The translations under genes and the position numbers were made by a program. A stretch of 64,000 nt of DNA, taken from assembly GCF_040546685.1 (NCBI RefSeq), contig NZ_JBEPOH010000001.1, positions 4,216,001-4,280,000 on the forward strand, given 5' to 3'. Positions 1-10,896 of the stretch are shown here, one piece after another. This DNA is from Variovorax sp. OAS795 (lineage in GTDB: Bacteria; Pseudomonadota; Gammaproteobacteria; Burkholderiales; Burkholderiaceae_C). The number at the start of each line of letters is the position of its first letter. The stretch's first letter is position 1. Below the pieces are notes generated by a model. That model was not told where the DNA came from. It did no database searches and was given only the letters and a program-made list of their open reading frames with translations.

Positions 1-45
1 TTCGAAGCCGTGGCCATGCGAGCAGCGTAGATCGAGAACCTTCAT
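1..45 (-). CDS. DUF1178 family protein, N-terminal fragment
   Basis: Only the first 15 codons are inside the window; the gene continues past the left edge. The peptide reads MKVLDLRCSHGHGFE. This fits the start of DUF1178 proteins, which begin with a beta strand and a Cys-x-His metal-knuckle-like motif (DLRCxxGHxFE). The function of the family is unknown. It lies 7 bp downstream of the NUDIX gene on the same strand, so it is probably the last visible gene of the long nuo transcript. Identification rests on the N-terminal motif alone. Confidence 0.7.
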   Translation of the reverse strand, partial: MKVLDLRCSHGHGFE

Positions 46-52
46 GCGCGGA

Positions 53-661
53 TTATCCCGCGCCGCCTTGCGAAGCGGGGGCCTTCCAGTCGAGTTCCCA
101 TGCGCCCGACAGGACGTTCTGCAGCCAGAGCGTGCAAGTGAGCGACTTGGCGTCGGTGATGGTGCCGTCGCGGCACCAGCCGGCCACTTCCTGCGGCGTG
201 GCCGTGAACACGTCGAGGAACTCGCCGTGGTCGAGCTGGCGCGTGCCGAGCGACAGGCCGCGCGCAAAGTAGATGTGGATGATCTCGGTCGAATAGGCCA
301 CCGCCAGGTGCATGGCGCCGGCATAGGCCCATTCGCGCGCGGTGTAGCCGGTTTCCTCGAGCAGCTCGCGCTGGCCGCAGAGGAACGGGTCTTCGCCGGC
401 GTCCAGCTTGCCGGCCGGAAACTCGGTCATCACGTGCGCAACGGGGTAGCGGTACTGGCGCTCCAGCACCACGCGGCCGTCGTCGAGCAGCGGAACGACC
501 ACCACCGCACCCGGATGGATCACGTATTCGCGCGTCGCGGTGTGGCCGTCGGGCAGGCGCACCGTGTCGCGGCAGACCTTGAGGAAATTGCCGTCGAGGA
601 GGACCTCGCTCGCGGTGCGTTCTTCCTTCAGGTGCGATTCGGCATTGGAGTCGGAAGTCAT
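53..661 (-). CDS. NUDIX hydrolase, ADP-ribose pyrophosphatase type
   Basis: 202 aa. The Nudix box is complete at about residues 85-107, running from GKLDAGED to RELLEETGY and carrying the REx2EE metal-binding glutamates. The length and the surrounding hydrophobic strands match ADP-ribose/NDP-sugar pyrophosphatases (NudF-like), which hydrolyse ADP-ribose to AMP and ribose-5-phosphate in the cytosol. It starts one base after the stop of the DUF2818 gene, so it is translationally linked to the tail of the nuo operon. A role near NADH dehydrogenase could be clean-up of NAD-derived ADP-ribose, but that is inference. The precise substrate cannot be read from the sequence. Confidence 0.88.
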   Translation of the reverse strand: MTSDSNAESHLKEERTASEVLLDGNFLKVCRDTVRLPDGHTATREYVIHPGAVVVVPLLDDGRVVLERQYRYPVAHVMTEFPAGKLDAGEDPFLCGQRELLEETGYTAREWAYAGAMHLAVAYSTEIIHIYFARGLSLGTRQLDHGEFLDVFTATPQEVAGWCRDGTITDAKSLTCTLWLQNVLSGAWELDWKAPASQGGAG

Positions 662-662
662 G

Positions 663-968
663 TCAGTGCCTGTGCTTCATGAGGTAGCGCCAGGTGAACC
701 CTGGAAAGGCCAGCACGATGAAGAGCGCGCCGGTCACCGCGTAGAACTCCCAGCCCTGCGGCGCGATCTGCCCTGCCCTGCGTTCGAACAGCAGGCCGAC
801 GCCGCCGGCGACGAAGTACAACGCCACGAGTTCGGCCAGGCGGATCGCCAGCGGCTTGGGCTGCGTGCGCAGCGTTACGACGCCGAACAGCCGTTCGTTG
901 AGGAACGGCAGGTTGGCCGCCAGCAGCGCCACCACGAGCACGACCCAGACCGAGGCGGTTTGCGACAC
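663..968 (-). CDS. DUF2818 family membrane protein
   Basis: 101 aa with three hydrophobic segments (about residues 7-25, 42-62 and 76-94) and a short basic C-terminus. I recognise it as a DUF2818 protein, a small family typically found just after nuoN in Burkholderiales. It is 16 bp downstream of nuoN and one base before the NUDIX gene. The conserved position suggests an accessory or assembly role for complex I, but no function is established and no catalytic motif is visible. Confidence 0.85.
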   Translation of the reverse strand: MSQTASVWVVLVVALLAANLPFLNERLFGVVTLRTQPKPLAIRLAELVALYFVAGGVGLLFERRAGQIAPQGWEFYAVTGALFIVLAFPGFTWRYLMKHRH

Positions 969-984
969 CGTGCGAAGGCCGGGA

Positions 985-2472
985 TCAGTTGGCCAGCGTC
1001 GCGACGATGGCGTTGGCGCACAGCGTCATGAGGCCGCCGGGAACGATGCCCAGCACGAGAATCAGCAAGCCGTTGATCGACAGCACGGTGCGCACGTCGC
1101 GCGGCGCCGACACGGTGCTGGCGGTGACGGGCGCGTCGAAGTACATGACCTTGACCACACGCAGGTAGTAGAAGGCGCCGATCAGCGACATGATGACCGC
1201 GAACACCGCAAGGCCGATGTAGATCGCCTGGCCCGACGCGATCAGCGCCTGCAGGACCGCGAGCTTGGCATAGAACCCGACCAGCGGCGGCAGGCCCGCG
1301 AGCGAGAACATGGCGATGGCCATCACGCCGGCATACAGCGGGCTGCGCTGGTTCAGGCCCGCCAGGTCGGTGATCTCTTCGCTCTCGAAGCCTTCGCGCG
1401 CCAGCAGCAGGATGATGCCGAAGCTGGCCAGCGTGGTCAGAACATAGGTCACGATGTAGAACATCGAGGCGCTGTACGCGAACTGCGCGTTGTAGGTGTT
1501 GCCGTTGACCACGCCCGCCACCAGGCCCAGCAGCATGAAGCCCATCTGCGCGATGGTCGAGTAGGCCAGCATGCGCTTGAGATTGGTCTGCGCAATGGCC
1601 GCCAGGTTGCCCACCAGCAGCGAGGCGATGGCCAGCAGGGCCAGCATCTGCTGCCAGTCGAAGGCCAGCGGCAGCAGCCCTTCCACCAGCAGGCGGATGA
1701 TGATCGCGAAGGCGGCCAGCTCCGGCGCCGCGCCGATCAGCAGCGTGACCGCCGTCGGGGCGCCCTGGTACACGTCGGGCACCCACATGTGGAATGGCGC
1801 CGCCCCCACCTTGAAGGCCAGGCCCGCAACGATGAACACCAGGCCGAACACCAGCACCTGGTGGTTCACCTTGCCGCTCGCGATGATCTTGAACACCTCG
1901 TTGGTGTCGAGCGAGCCGGTTGCGCCGTACAGCATCGACAGGCCGTACAGCAGGAAGCCGCTGGCCATGGCGCCGAGCACGAAGTACTTCATGGCCGCCT
2001 CGCTGGCGACCGCGTTGTCGCGGCGCAGCGCCACCAGCGCGTAGCTCGACAGCGTGAGCAGTTCGAGGCCCAGGTAGATCAACAGGAAGTTGCTGCCCGA
2101 GATCATCACGAACATGCCCAGCAGCGCGAACATGCTGATGGTGAACATCTCGCCGCCGCGCAGCATCTCGCGATCGGCCGCGTAGGGCCGGCCGTAGACC
2201 AGCGTGACCATCAGCGCCACGGTGGCGAAGCACTTGAGCCAGTTGCCCATCGGATCGCTCACGACCATGCCGCCGAAGCCGTAGATCGTCTTGCCGTCGT
2301 TGGCGGCGATGCCGGTCAGCACGGCCACAACGGCCAGCGTGAGCAGCGTCAGGACGTAGGTGCGCGTGCGGCGGGCGCTGGTGGTCGACAGGTCGACCAG
2401 CGCAATGATGCAGGCCATGACCAGCAGCACGATTTCGGGGTAGATCGCGACCCAGCTGAGTTTGTCAATCAT
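985..2472 (-). CDS. nuoN: NADH-quinone oxidoreductase subunit N
   Basis: 495 aa, the usual length. Antiporter-like membrane subunit of complex I with about 14 transmembrane helices and a Proton_antipo_M core (residues about 125-420). It contains the conserved lysine-bearing helices, for example near [15 protein letters not shown] and [14 protein letters not shown]. It takes part in proton translocation across the inner membrane. Last nuo gene of the operon, 13 bp after nuoM. The start is the ATG that begins [13 protein letters not shown]. Confidence 0.97.
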   Translation of the reverse strand: MIDKLSWVAIYPEIVLLVMACIIALVDLSTTSARRTRTYVLTLLTLAVVAVLTGIAANDGKTIYGFGGMVVSDPMGNWLKCFATVALMVTLVYGRPYAADREMLRGGEMFTISMFALLGMFVMISGSNFLLIYLGLELLTLSSYALVALRRDNAVASEAAMKYFVLGAMASGFLLYGLSMLYGATGSLDTNEVFKIIASGKVNHQVLVFGLVFIVAGLAFKVGAAPFHMWVPDVYQGAPTAVTLLIGAAPELAAFAIIIRLLVEGLLPLAFDWQQMLALLAIASLLVGNLAAIAQTNLKRMLAYSTIAQMGFMLLGLVAGVVNGNTYNAQFAYSASMFYIVTYVLTTLASFGIILLLAREGFESEEITDLAGLNQRSPLYAGVMAIAMFSLAGLPPLVGFYAKLAVLQALIASGQAIYIGLAVFAVIMSLIGAFYYLRVVKVMYFDAPVTASTVSAPRDVRTVLSINGLLILVLGIVPGGLMTLCANAIVATLAN

Positions 2473-2485
2473 CTCGTTCTTTTCT

Positions 2486-3964
2486 TCAGCGTGGCAGTTT
2501 GGGGGTTGCCACGTGGCGCAGGAGCTCCGTCACAGAGGTGTCCATCGCATCGGTGAAAGGCTTCGGATAGATGCCCATCCACAGGACGGCAATGGCCAGC
2601 AGCGAGAGCATCAGGAACTCGCGGGCGTTGATGTCGGTGAGTTCCTTGACGTGGTCGTTGCCGACCGGGCCGAGGTACACGCGCTTGTACATCCAGAGGG
2701 TGTAGGCCGCGCCGAAGATCAGCGCGGTGGCGGCACCCAGGCCGATCCAGAAGTTGGCCTTGACGGCGCCCAGGATGACCATCCATTCGCCCACGAAACC
2801 GGCGGTGCCCGGCAGGCCGCAATTGGCCATGGCGAACAGCAGCGCGAACGCGGCGAACTTGGGCATGGTGTTGACCACGCCGCCGTAGTCGGCGATCTGG
2901 CGCGAATGCACGCGGTCGTAGAGTACGCCGATGCCGAGGAACATGGCGCCCGACACGAAGCCGTGCGCAATCATCTGCACGATGCCGCCGGACACGCCGA
3001 GCTCGTTGAAGATGAAGAAGCCGAGCGTCACGAAGCCCATGTGCGCGACGGACGAGTACGCCACCAGCTTCTTCATGTCTTCCTGCACCAGCGCCACCAG
3101 GCCGACGTAGATCACCGCGATCAGCGACAGCGCGATCATGAGCCAGGCCCATTCGTGCGAGGCGTCGGGCGCGATCGGCATCGAGAAGCGCAGGAAACCG
3201 TAGGCACCGAGCTTCAGCATGATCGCGGCCAGCACGGCCGAGCCGCCCGTGGGCGCTTCGACGTGCACGTCGGGCAGCCAGGTGTGGACCGGCCACATCG
3301 GCACCTTGACCGCGAAGGCGGCAAAGAACGCGAAGAAGAGGAAGGTCTGCGCGGTCGAGCCCAGCGGCAGCTTGTGCCAGCTCAGGATGTCGAAGCTGCC
3401 GCCCGACTTGTTGTACAGGAAGATCAGCGCCACCAGCATCAGCAGCGAGCCGAGCAAGGTGTAGATGAAGAACTTGAAGGCCGCGTAGATCTTGTTCGGC
3501 CCGCCCCAGATGCCGATGATGAGGTACATCGGGATCAGCGTGGCTTCGAAGAACACGTAGAACAGGATGCCGTCGAGCGCGGCGAACACGCCGATCATGA
3601 AGCCCGACAGGATCAGGAACGCGCCCATGTACTGGTTCACGCGCTCGGTGATCACTTCCCAGGCCGAGATCACGACCACCACGGTGATGAACGACGTCAG
3701 CAGCACCAGCCACATCGAGATGCCGTCGATGCCGAGGTGGTAGTTGACATTGAAGCGCGCGATCCAGCTCGCCTTCTCGACGAACTGCATCGCGGCGGTG
3801 CCGTTCTGGAAGCCCGTGAAAAGAGGCACGGTCACCAGGAAGCTCACGATCGCGCCGACCAGTGCGACCCAGCGCACGCCCCTGGCATGCTCGTCGCGGC
3901 CGAACGCCAGCAACGCGACACCGAATGCGATCGGCACCCAGATGGCAAGGCTCAACAAACCCAT
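2486..3964 (-). CDS. nuoM: NADH-quinone oxidoreductase subunit M
   Basis: 492 aa. Antiporter-like proton channel subunit of complex I. It has about 14 membrane segments, the conserved glutamate region near [13 protein letters not shown] (about residue 150) and the lysine helix in [19 protein letters not shown]. It lies between nuoL and nuoN, 25 bp after nuoL. Length and motifs are normal and nothing is missing. Confidence 0.97.
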   Translation of the reverse strand: MGLLSLAIWVPIAFGVALLAFGRDEHARGVRWVALVGAIVSFLVTVPLFTGFQNGTAAMQFVEKASWIARFNVNYHLGIDGISMWLVLLTSFITVVVVISAWEVITERVNQYMGAFLILSGFMIGVFAALDGILFYVFFEATLIPMYLIIGIWGGPNKIYAAFKFFIYTLLGSLLMLVALIFLYNKSGGSFDILSWHKLPLGSTAQTFLFFAFFAAFAVKVPMWPVHTWLPDVHVEAPTGGSAVLAAIMLKLGAYGFLRFSMPIAPDASHEWAWLMIALSLIAVIYVGLVALVQEDMKKLVAYSSVAHMGFVTLGFFIFNELGVSGGIVQMIAHGFVSGAMFLGIGVLYDRVHSRQIADYGGVVNTMPKFAAFALLFAMANCGLPGTAGFVGEWMVILGAVKANFWIGLGAATALIFGAAYTLWMYKRVYLGPVGNDHVKELTDINAREFLMLSLLAIAVLWMGIYPKPFTDAMDTSVTELLRHVATPKLPR

Positions 3965-3989
3965 TTTTATTTTTCTCCAGCGCTAAAGC

Positions 3990-6026
3990 TCAGCGTTTGA
4001 ACCAGACGAAGTACGTCATCAGGATGAAGATGCCGAGCAGCATCGCGAAGGCGTAGTGATAGATGTAGCCCGACTGGAGCCAGCGCACCGCACCCGAGAT
4101 GCGGCCGATGGCCTTCCACGAGCCGTTGACCATCGCGCCGTCGATCAACGCCTGGTCGCCGCCCTTCCACAGGCCGGTACCGAAGGCGCGTGCACCGCGG
4201 GCAACGATGTTCTCGTTGATCCAGTCGAGGTAGTACTTGTTGTCCAGCAGGCGGTAGACCGGGCCGAAGGCGCGCTTGATCGCGGCCGGCAGCGCCGGAT
4301 TGACCATGTACATGTAGAACGAGAGCGCCACGCCGGCCAGCGCCAGCCAGAACGGCGGGGTCTGCAGGCCGTGGATGGCCATGGCCACCGGGCCGTGGAA
4401 GGCTTCGCCGAGCTCCTTCATGGCATGGTGCTTCGTGCCGTCGACAACGATCGCGCCATTGAAGAACTCGCCGAACAGCATCGGCTGGATGGTCATGAAG
4501 CCGATCACCACGGACGGGATGGCCAGCAGGACGAGCGGCAGCCACACCACCATCGGCGATTCGTGCGGCTTGTGGTCGTGGTTCCCGTGCCCGTGGTCGT
4601 CGCCGTGCGCGGCATGGTCGTCATGGTGCGCGTCGGGATTCTGGTCGTAGCGCTCCTTGCCGTGGAACACCAGGAAGTACATGCGGAACGAATAGAACGC
4701 CGTCACGAACACGCCGGCCAGCACCGCGTAGTACGCGAACTGCGCACCCCACAGGTGGCTTTCGCGCACCGCTTCGATGATGCTGTCCTTCGAGTAGAAA
4801 CCGGCGAAGAACGGCGTGCCGATCAGCGCGAGCGAGCCCAGCAGCGAAGTGATCCAGGTGATGGGCATGTACTTGCGCACGCCGCCCATCCAGCGGATGT
4901 CCTGGTTGTGGTGCATGCCGATGATGACCGAGCCCGCGCCCAGGAACAGCAGCGCCTTGAAGAAGGCGTGCGTCATCAGGTGGAACACCGCCACCGAATA
5001 GGCCGAGGCGCCGAGCGCCACCGTCATGTAGCCGAGCTGCGACAGCGTCGAGTACGCGACCACGCGCTTGATGTCGTTCTGGATGATGCCCAGGAAGCCC
5101 ATGAAGAGTGCCGTGATGGCACCGATCACCAGGATGAAGCTCAGCGCGGTGTCGCTGAGCTCGAACAGCGGCGACATGCGCGCCACCATGAAGATGCCGG
5201 CCGTGACCATGGTCGCCGCGTGGATCAGCGCCGAGATGGGGGTCGGGCCTTCCATCGAGTCGGGCAGCCACACGTGCAGCGGGAACTGCGCGCTCTTGCC
5301 CATGGCGCCGATGAACAGGCAGATGCAGATCACGGTGATCAGCATCCACTCGGTGCCGGGGAAGGTGATGCCGGCCAGCGTGCCGGCCTTGGCGAAGGCT
5401 TCGCCGTAGTTCAGCGTGCCGGCGTAGGCGGCAATGAGGCCGATGCCGAGGATGAAGCCGAAGTCGCCCACGCGGTTGACCAGGAAGGCCTTCATGTTCG
5501 CGAAGATCGCCGTCGGCCTGTTGAACCAGAAGCCGATCAGCAGGTACGACACCAGGCCCACCGCTTCCCAGCCGAAGAACAGCTGGAGCATGTTGTTGCT
5601 CATGACGAGCATCAGCATCGAGAAGGTGAACAGCGAGATGTATGCGAAGAAGCGGTTGTAGCCGTCGTCTTCTTCCATGTAGCCAATGGTGTAGACGTGC
5701 ACCATCAGCGACACGAAGGTCACCACGCACATCATCATGGCCGTGAGGCCGTCGACCAGGAAGCCGACCTCCATCTTCAGGCCGCCGACCACCATCCATT
5801 CATAGAGGGTGGCGCTGAAGCGGGCGCCGTCCACGACGACCGACTTCAGCGTCATCGCCGAGATGATGAAGGCGACCAGCACGCCGAGGATGGTGAGCGA
5901 ATGCGTGACCTTGCGGCCGATGTGATTGCCGCCGAACTTGGTGCCGAACAGGCCGGCGACGACAGCGCCGACCAGGGGTGCCAGGGGCACGGCCAGCAGG
6001 GTGGATGCGGAGAGGGTTGCGCTCAT
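3990..6026 (-). CDS. nuoL: NADH-quinone oxidoreductase subunit L
   Basis: 678 aa. Largest antiporter-like subunit, with an N-terminal Proton_antipo_N domain (about residues 70-130), a Proton_antipo_M core with KSAQFPLHVWLPDSMEGPTP, and the long C-terminal region that forms the lateral helix in known structures. A loop rich in His and Asp (about residues 480-505, HHDDHAAHGDDHGHGNHDH) sits between late membrane helices. It could bind metal, but such loops vary between species. nuoL starts 7 bp after the end of nuoK. Confidence 0.97.
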   Translation of the reverse strand: MSATLSASTLLAVPLAPLVGAVVAGLFGTKFGGNHIGRKVTHSLTILGVLVAFIISAMTLKSVVVDGARFSATLYEWMVVGGLKMEVGFLVDGLTAMMMCVVTFVSLMVHVYTIGYMEEDDGYNRFFAYISLFTFSMLMLVMSNNMLQLFFGWEAVGLVSYLLIGFWFNRPTAIFANMKAFLVNRVGDFGFILGIGLIAAYAGTLNYGEAFAKAGTLAGITFPGTEWMLITVICICLFIGAMGKSAQFPLHVWLPDSMEGPTPISALIHAATMVTAGIFMVARMSPLFELSDTALSFILVIGAITALFMGFLGIIQNDIKRVVAYSTLSQLGYMTVALGASAYSVAVFHLMTHAFFKALLFLGAGSVIIGMHHNQDIRWMGGVRKYMPITWITSLLGSLALIGTPFFAGFYSKDSIIEAVRESHLWGAQFAYYAVLAGVFVTAFYSFRMYFLVFHGKERYDQNPDAHHDDHAAHGDDHGHGNHDHKPHESPMVVWLPLVLLAIPSVVIGFMTIQPMLFGEFFNGAIVVDGTKHHAMKELGEAFHGPVAMAIHGLQTPPFWLALAGVALSFYMYMVNPALPAAIKRAFGPVYRLLDNKYYLDWINENIVARGARAFGTGLWKGGDQALIDGAMVNGSWKAIGRISGAVRWLQSGYIYHYAFAMLLGIFILMTYFVWFKR

Positions 6027-6033
6027 GTTGCTT

Positions 6034-6342
6034 TCAACCCTTGAGCGAGTTGAGTTCGTCGACGTTGATGTTGGACTTGTTGCGGAACAACAAGACCAGC
6101 AGCGCGAGACCGATGGCCGATTCGGCCGCGGCCACCGTCAGGATGAAGAACACGAAGATCTGGCCGTGCATGTCGTTCAGGTAGTACGAGAACGCCACGA
6201 AGTTCATGTTCACCGCGAGCAGCATCAGCTCGATGGCCATCAGCAGCACGATGAGGTTCTTGCGGTTCAGGAAAATGCCGATCACCGAGAGCGCAAAGAG
6301 CATGGCGCCAAGTGAAAGAAAGTGTCCGAGCGTGAGCGTCAT
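6034..6342 (-). CDS. nuoK: NADH-quinone oxidoreductase subunit K
   Basis: 102 aa with three transmembrane helices, matching the ND4L/NuoK family. The two buried glutamates needed for proton transfer lie in the helices containing [10 protein letters not shown] and [12 protein letters not shown]. The start codon overlaps the nuoJ stop (ATGA at 6339-6342), indicating translational coupling. Confidence 0.97.
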   Translation of the reverse strand: MTLTLGHFLSLGAMLFALSVIGIFLNRKNLIVLLMAIELMLLAVNMNFVAFSYYLNDMHGQIFVFFILTVAAAESAIGLALLVLLFRNKSNINVDELNSLKG

Positions 6343-7004
6343 GCCTTGTTTTCCTTTGCCGCCGCTGCCGCGCCCGCATCTGCGGGTGCTTCCACCACGG
6401 GCTCGGCGGCGCGCGTGACCGCCATCTGCACGATGCGCACGCGGTCCCGCGCCTTGACGCGCACCTGGTCGGACGGGTTCACGTACTTGCTGTCCTTGCG
6501 GGTGCGCAGCGTCAGGGCAATGGCGGCCACGATGGCCACCAGCAGGATGACGGCGGCAATCTCCAGCGGATAGAGATATTCGGAGTACAGCAGCTTGCCG
6601 AGTTCGAGCGTGTTCGAACTGCCGGCGGCAGGGGCCGGTGCGGCGCGCGGCGCCTCGAGCCGGAAGCCGCCCATCAGCACGGCCGCCATCTCGAGTGCGA
6701 TGAGCGCGCCCACGGCGGCTGCGAGCGGAAAGTGCTTCCAGAAGCCCTCCCGCAGCCCGTCGACGTTGATGTCCAGCATCATCACGACGAACAGGAACAG
6801 CACCATCACCGCGCCGACGTAGACGAGCACGAGCGAGATCGCCAGGAACTCGGCGCGCAGCAAGAGCCAGATCGCGGAAGCCTGGAAGAACGCCAGCACC
6901 AGGAACAGCGCGGCGTACACGGGATTGCGGGCGGTGATGACGCGGAAGGCTGCAAACAGCAGCACCACGGCAAAGAGATAGAACAGACCGGTCTTGACGT
7001 CCAT
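6339..7004 (-). CDS. nuoJ: NADH-quinone oxidoreductase subunit J
   Basis: 221 aa from the chosen start [12 protein letters not shown] frame extension to 7079 would overlap nuoI and is not similar to the family, so the internal ATG is preferred. Five hydrophobic helices, including the third helix with [17 protein letters not shown] that forms the pi-bulge in complex I. The C-terminal tail (about 35 residues) is Ala-rich and soluble. There is a 37-bp gap to nuoI, and the stop overlaps the nuoK start. Confidence 0.95.
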   Translation of the reverse strand: MDVKTGLFYLFAVVLLFAAFRVITARNPVYAALFLVLAFFQASAIWLLLRAEFLAISLVLVYVGAVMVLFLFVVMMLDINVDGLREGFWKHFPLAAAVGALIALEMAAVLMGGFRLEAPRAAPAPAAGSSNTLELGKLLYSEYLYPLEIAAVILLVAIVAAIALTLRTRKDSKYVNPSDQVRVKARDRVRIVQMAVTRAAEPVVEAPADAGAAAAAKENKA

Positions 7005-7041
7005 TGGAATTCGAATTGGTACGGGGTTCGGGCTGAGCGGA

Positions 7042-7563
7042 TCAGCGGTACTTGGCGTCGGCCGCCTTGTTCGCTGCAATTTCTTTTTCGTAGCGGTCGC
7101 CCACGGCCAGCAGCATGTCCTTGGTGAAGTACAGGTCGCCGCGCTTCTCGCCGTGGTATTCGAAGATGTGGGTCTCGACGATCGAGTCGACCGGGCAGCT
7201 CTCTTCGCAGAAGCCGCAGAAGATGCACTTGGTCAGGTCGATGTCGTAGCGCGTGGTGCGGCGCGAGCCGTCGTCGCGCACATCGGACTCGATGGTGATG
7301 GCGAGCGCCGGGCACACGGCTTCGCAGAGCTTGCAGGCAATGCAGCGCTCTTCGCCGTTTTCGTAGCGGCGCAGCGCGTGCAGGCCGCGAAAGCGCGGCG
7401 ACAGCGGCGTCTTCTCTTCGGGAAACTGCACCGTGATCTTGCGCGCGAAAGCGTACTTGCCGGTGATGGCCAGGCCCTTGAACAGTTCGAACAGCATGAA
7501 GCTGCCCAGGAAGTCCTTGAGCGAGAACGGAGCGGACGTTGTTGCGGTGTGCGCAGCAGACAT
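7042..7563 (-). CDS. nuoI: NADH-quinone oxidoreductase subunit I (2x[4Fe-4S])
   Basis: 173 aa from ATG at 7563; the frame stays open further upstream into nuoH but without family similarity. Two ferredoxin-type motifs are intact: [12 protein letters not shown] and [12 protein letters not shown], the ligands of clusters N6a and N6b on the electron path to N2. The basic amphipathic N-terminus anchors the protein to the membrane arm. It lies 17 bp after nuoH. Confidence 0.97.
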   Translation of the reverse strand: MSAAHTATTSAPFSLKDFLGSFMLFELFKGLAITGKYAFARKITVQFPEEKTPLSPRFRGLHALRRYENGEERCIACKLCEAVCPALAITIESDVRDDGSRRTTRYDIDLTKCIFCGFCEESCPVDSIVETHIFEYHGEKRGDLYFTKDMLLAVGDRYEKEIAANKAADAKYR

Positions 7564-7580
7564 GATGTTGGCGCTTCCAG

Positions 7581-8657
7581 TTATTTCCAGATGTTGAACG
7601 GCGTCTGCATCCAGGCACCGACCACGACCAGCCACACGAGCGTGACCGGAATGAAGATCTTCCAGCCCAGACGCATGATCTGGTCATAGCGGAAGCGCGG
7701 GAACGTCGAGCGCACCCACAGGAACATGGTGACCACGCAGAAGGTCTTGGCACCGAGCCAGATCCAGCCCGGGATGAAGCTCAGGAACTCGAACGGCGGC
7801 AGCCATCCGCCGAGGAACAGCACCACGCACAGGATCGAGACCAGCCACATGTTGGCGTACTCGGCCAGGAAGAACATGGCAAAGCTCATGCCCGAGTATT
7901 CGATCATGTGGCCCGCGACGATCTCGGACTCGCCCTCGACCACGTCGAAGGGGTGGCGGTTGGTTTCCGCCAAGCCCGAGATGAAGTAGACGACGAAGAT
8001 CGGCAGCAGCGGCAGCCAGTTCCACGAGAGGATGTTGAGGCCCATGTCGTGGAAGATGCCCTTGCCCTGCACATTCACGATCTCGCTCATGTTCAGGCTG
8101 CCCGAGACCATCAGCACCACGACGAAGCAGAAGCCCATCGCGATCTCGTAGCTCACCATCTGCGCCGAGGCGCGCAGCGCGCCGAGGAAGGCGTACTTCG
8201 AGTTGGAAGCCCAGCCCGCGATGATCACGCCGTAGACCTCGAGCGAGGTGATGGCCATCACGAACAGCAGGCCGGCGTTGATGTTGGCCAGCGCCAGGTC
8301 GGGACCGAACGGAATCACGGCCCACGCGACCAGCGCCGGCATGATGGTCATGATGGGGCCCAGCAGGAACAGGCCCTTGTTGGCGACCGTCGGAAGAATG
8401 ATTTCCTTGGTCATCAGCTTGAGCGCATCGGCAATGGGCTGCAGCAGGCCCAGCGGCCCGATGCGGTTCGGGCCCACGCGGATCTGCGTGAAGCCGATCG
8501 CCTTGCGTTCCCACAGCGTGAGGTAGGCCACGGCCCCCATCAGCGGCAGAACGACCACGATGATCTTGATCAGCGTCCAGATCACGGGCCAGCCCGCGGC
8601 CGTCCACCAGCCCGCGTTGATCAGCCCCTGGCCGAATGCGTGCAAGGAGTCGATCAT
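7581..8657 (-). CDS. nuoH: NADH-quinone oxidoreductase subunit H
   Basis: 358 aa with eight or more membrane helices. It contains the ND1 signatures [18 protein letters not shown] and [19 protein letters not shown], which line the quinone access channel and the E-channel. The start overlaps the nuoG stop by four bases (ATGA, 8654-8657). Length is typical. Confidence 0.97.
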   Translation of the reverse strand: MIDSLHAFGQGLINAGWWTAAGWPVIWTLIKIIVVVLPLMGAVAYLTLWERKAIGFTQIRVGPNRIGPLGLLQPIADALKLMTKEIILPTVANKGLFLLGPIMTIMPALVAWAVIPFGPDLALANINAGLLFVMAITSLEVYGVIIAGWASNSKYAFLGALRASAQMVSYEIAMGFCFVVVLMVSGSLNMSEIVNVQGKGIFHDMGLNILSWNWLPLLPIFVVYFISGLAETNRHPFDVVEGESEIVAGHMIEYSGMSFAMFFLAEYANMWLVSILCVVLFLGGWLPPFEFLSFIPGWIWLGAKTFCVVTMFLWVRSTFPRFRYDQIMRLGWKIFIPVTLVWLVVVGAWMQTPFNIWK

Positions 8658-10816
8658 GCCAAGGCCTCCTCGGCACGGGCCGGTGCTGCCAACGCGTTGC
8701 GCGCATCGGCGGTGAGCTGCAGCGACGGTGCGCGGCGCACGATCGAGTCGAGCTGGTAGATGCTCGCGACCACGGGTGCGGGAACCGCGCCGGTGGAAGC
8801 CACGGGTTTTGCCGCGGTTGCGTTGCGAAGCGCGTCAGCCGGCATGGCACCGTTGTCGCCGATGGTGCGCAGCACGTCGGCTGCCGACTCGAAGGAGAAG
8901 CCCGGCAGGCCCAGCAGGTTGGCCAGCACACGCAGCACCTTCCAGGCCGGACGCGCTTCGCCTTGCGGCTTCACGACGGCATGGAAACCCTGCACGCGGC
9001 CTTCGGCATTGACGAAGGTGCCCGGCGTCTCGGTGAACGGGGCGATGGGCAGCAGCACGTCGCTGAATTCGAGATTGGCCTTGAACGGGCTCAGCGTGAC
9101 GACCATCTGGGCATTGCCGATAGTGTCTGCGGCCGCGGCGCCTGCGGCCGAGTCGAACACGGGTTCGGTGTTGAGCAGCAGCACGGCCTTGAGGCCGGAG
9201 CCCGCAGCCAGCATGCGGCCGGCATCGAGGCCGCCGTTCTTCGGGAACGCGCCGACGAGTTGCGCGCCCACGGTGTTGGCGGCTTCGGTCAGGTAGCCGA
9301 CGGTGGCGCCGGTCTGCGCGCCGATCCAGTTCGCGAGGGCCAGCAGGCTGCTGGCGTGCGCATGGTGGGCGGCGGCGTTGCCGAGCAGGATGGCCTTGCG
9401 CTCGCCGCTCAGCAGCGAGGCTGCGATGGCTTGCGCGGCGGCATCCGGCGCGTTCCTGGGTGCGAGCGGTGCGGCGGCGCCGCTGGACTGGCCGATGGCG
9501 GCGGCCACGGCGGCCAGCGCCTCGACCCACTGGTCGGCTTCGACGATGGTCGCTTGCGCCACGCTCATGGCCCAGGCTTCGGGGTCGGCCATCAGGCCGG
9601 CCGAGGTGATCACCGACAGCGCGGCGCCCTTGCGCACGGCCTGGCGGATGCGCTGTGCGAACAGCGGATGGTCCTTGCGCAGGTTCGAACCGACCACCAA
9701 CGCGCGCTGCAGCTGCGTGAGCGATGCGATCGAGGTGCCGAGCCAGCGCACGCCTTCGAACGCCGTGAACTCGGCGTTGCGCAGGCGATAGTCGATGTTG
9801 TCGCTGCCGAGCTCACGCGTGAGCATGGCGGCGAGCTGCAGTTCTTCGAGCGTGCTGTGCGGGCTCGCCAGCGTGCCGATGCTCTGCGCGCCGTGGTCGG
9901 CCTTGATCTGCTTGAGGCCATTGGCCACGTATTCGAGCGCGGTCTGCCAGTCGACCTGCTGCCATTGGCCGCCTTGCTTGAGCATGGGCTGCGTGAGGCG
10001 TTCGGGACCGTTCAGGCCTTCGTACGAGAAGCGGTCGCGGTCGGCGATCCAGCATTCGTTGACGTCTTCGTTCTCGAGCGGCACCACGCGCATCACGCGG
10101 TTGTTCTTGACCTGGACGATCAGGTTGGCGCCGGTGGAATCGTGCGGGCTCACCGACTTGCGGCGCGACAGCTCCCAGGTGCGGGCGCTGTAGCGGAACG
10201 GCTTGCTCGTGAGCGCGCCGACCGGGCAGATGTCGATCATGTTGCCCGACAGTTCGGAGTCGACCGAATCGCCGAGGAAGGTTTCGATTTCGGAGTGCTC
10301 GCCGCGCTGGGTCATGCCGAGCTCCATCACGCCGGCCACTTCCTGGCCGAAGCGGACGCAGCGCGTGCAATGGATGCAGCGGCTCATCTCTTCCATGCTG
10401 ATCAGCGGGCCCACGTCTTTATGGAAAACGACGCGCTTTTCTTCTTCGTAGCGCGAAGAAGAGCCGCCGTAGCCCACGGCGAGGTCTTGCAGCTGGCATT
10501 CGCCGCCCTGGTCGCAGATGGGGCAGTCCAGCGGGTGGTTGATCAGGAGGAACTCCATGACCGACTGCTGGGCCTTGATGGCCTTTTCGCTCTTGGTGCG
10601 AACGATCATGCCCTGCGTGACGGGGGTGGCGCAGGCCGGCATCGGCTTGGGCGCTTTTTCCACGTCGACCAGGCACATGCGGCAGTTGGCCGCGATGCTG
10701 AGCTTCTTGTGATAGCAGAAGTGCGGGATGTAGGTGCCCGCCTTGTCGGCCGCATGCATCACCATGCTGCCTTCGGTCACTTCGACCTTCTTGCCGTCGA
10801 GTTCGATTTCGATCAT
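8654..10816 (-). CDS. nuoG: NADH-quinone oxidoreductase subunit G
   Basis: 720 aa. N-terminal [2Fe-2S] ferredoxin fold with ligands around residues 34-66 ([15 protein letters not shown], then CATP). The His-Cys N5 motif [18 protein letters not shown] follows, then the N4 motif [11 protein letters not shown] with CPVGAL, and then a long molybdopterin-oxidoreductase-like domain that binds no cofactor in complex I. Part of the peripheral arm that carries electrons from NuoF. Its start codon overlaps the end of the mini-ORF at 10813-10896 instead of following nuoF directly. Confidence 0.97.
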   Translation of the reverse strand: MIEIELDGKKVEVTEGSMVMHAADKAGTYIPHFCYHKKLSIAANCRMCLVDVEKAPKPMPACATPVTQGMIVRTKSEKAIKAQQSVMEFLLINHPLDCPICDQGGECQLQDLAVGYGGSSSRYEEEKRVVFHKDVGPLISMEEMSRCIHCTRCVRFGQEVAGVMELGMTQRGEHSEIETFLGDSVDSELSGNMIDICPVGALTSKPFRYSARTWELSRRKSVSPHDSTGANLIVQVKNNRVMRVVPLENEDVNECWIADRDRFSYEGLNGPERLTQPMLKQGGQWQQVDWQTALEYVANGLKQIKADHGAQSIGTLASPHSTLEELQLAAMLTRELGSDNIDYRLRNAEFTAFEGVRWLGTSIASLTQLQRALVVGSNLRKDHPLFAQRIRQAVRKGAALSVITSAGLMADPEAWAMSVAQATIVEADQWVEALAAVAAAIGQSSGAAAPLAPRNAPDAAAQAIAASLLSGERKAILLGNAAAHHAHASSLLALANWIGAQTGATVGYLTEAANTVGAQLVGAFPKNGGLDAGRMLAAGSGLKAVLLLNTEPVFDSAAGAAAADTIGNAQMVVTLSPFKANLEFSDVLLPIAPFTETPGTFVNAEGRVQGFHAVVKPQGEARPAWKVLRVLANLLGLPGFSFESAADVLRTIGDNGAMPADALRNATAAKPVASTGAVPAPVVASIYQLDSIVRRAPSLQLTADARNALAAPARAEEALA

Positions 10817-10896
10817 GAGTATGTTTCTTCTCGCGCCAACGGACAGCCTCCGCCTTCGGCTGCGGTATTCACCTTGGGAACGGCCCGGCGGTTCAT
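10813..10896 (-). CDS. Mini-ORF bridging nuoF and nuoG (copy B of a repeated cassette)
   Basis: 27 codons. Its ATG overlaps the nuoF stop (ATGA, 10893-10896) and its TGA overlaps the nuoG start (ATGA, 10813-10816), so it fills the gap exactly. The first 13 residues fit M(S/N)R(T/R)AVPK(A/V)NTAA, shared with the mini-ORF at 29870-29932 between nrtB and nrtC. 33 of the first 38 bases are identical between the two copies. No known domain. It could be a real micro-peptide, a translational-coupling linker, or a repeated DNA element that happens to stay open. Only one of the five base differences is synonymous, so protein-level selection is not evident. Confidence 0.45.
   Translation of the reverse strand: MNRRAVPKVNTAAEGGGCPLAREETYS

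Noticed and set aside
856..2556. Long plus-strand frame opposite nuoN
   Set aside because: Gln/His/Arg-rich translation with no family motif; it mirrors the nuoN codons. Similar antisense frames across the nuo operon were dropped for the same reason.
7564..7635. Upstream start for nuoI (24 extra codons)
   Set aside because: The extension overlaps the nuoH end and is outside the conserved family length; the ATG at 7563 fits.
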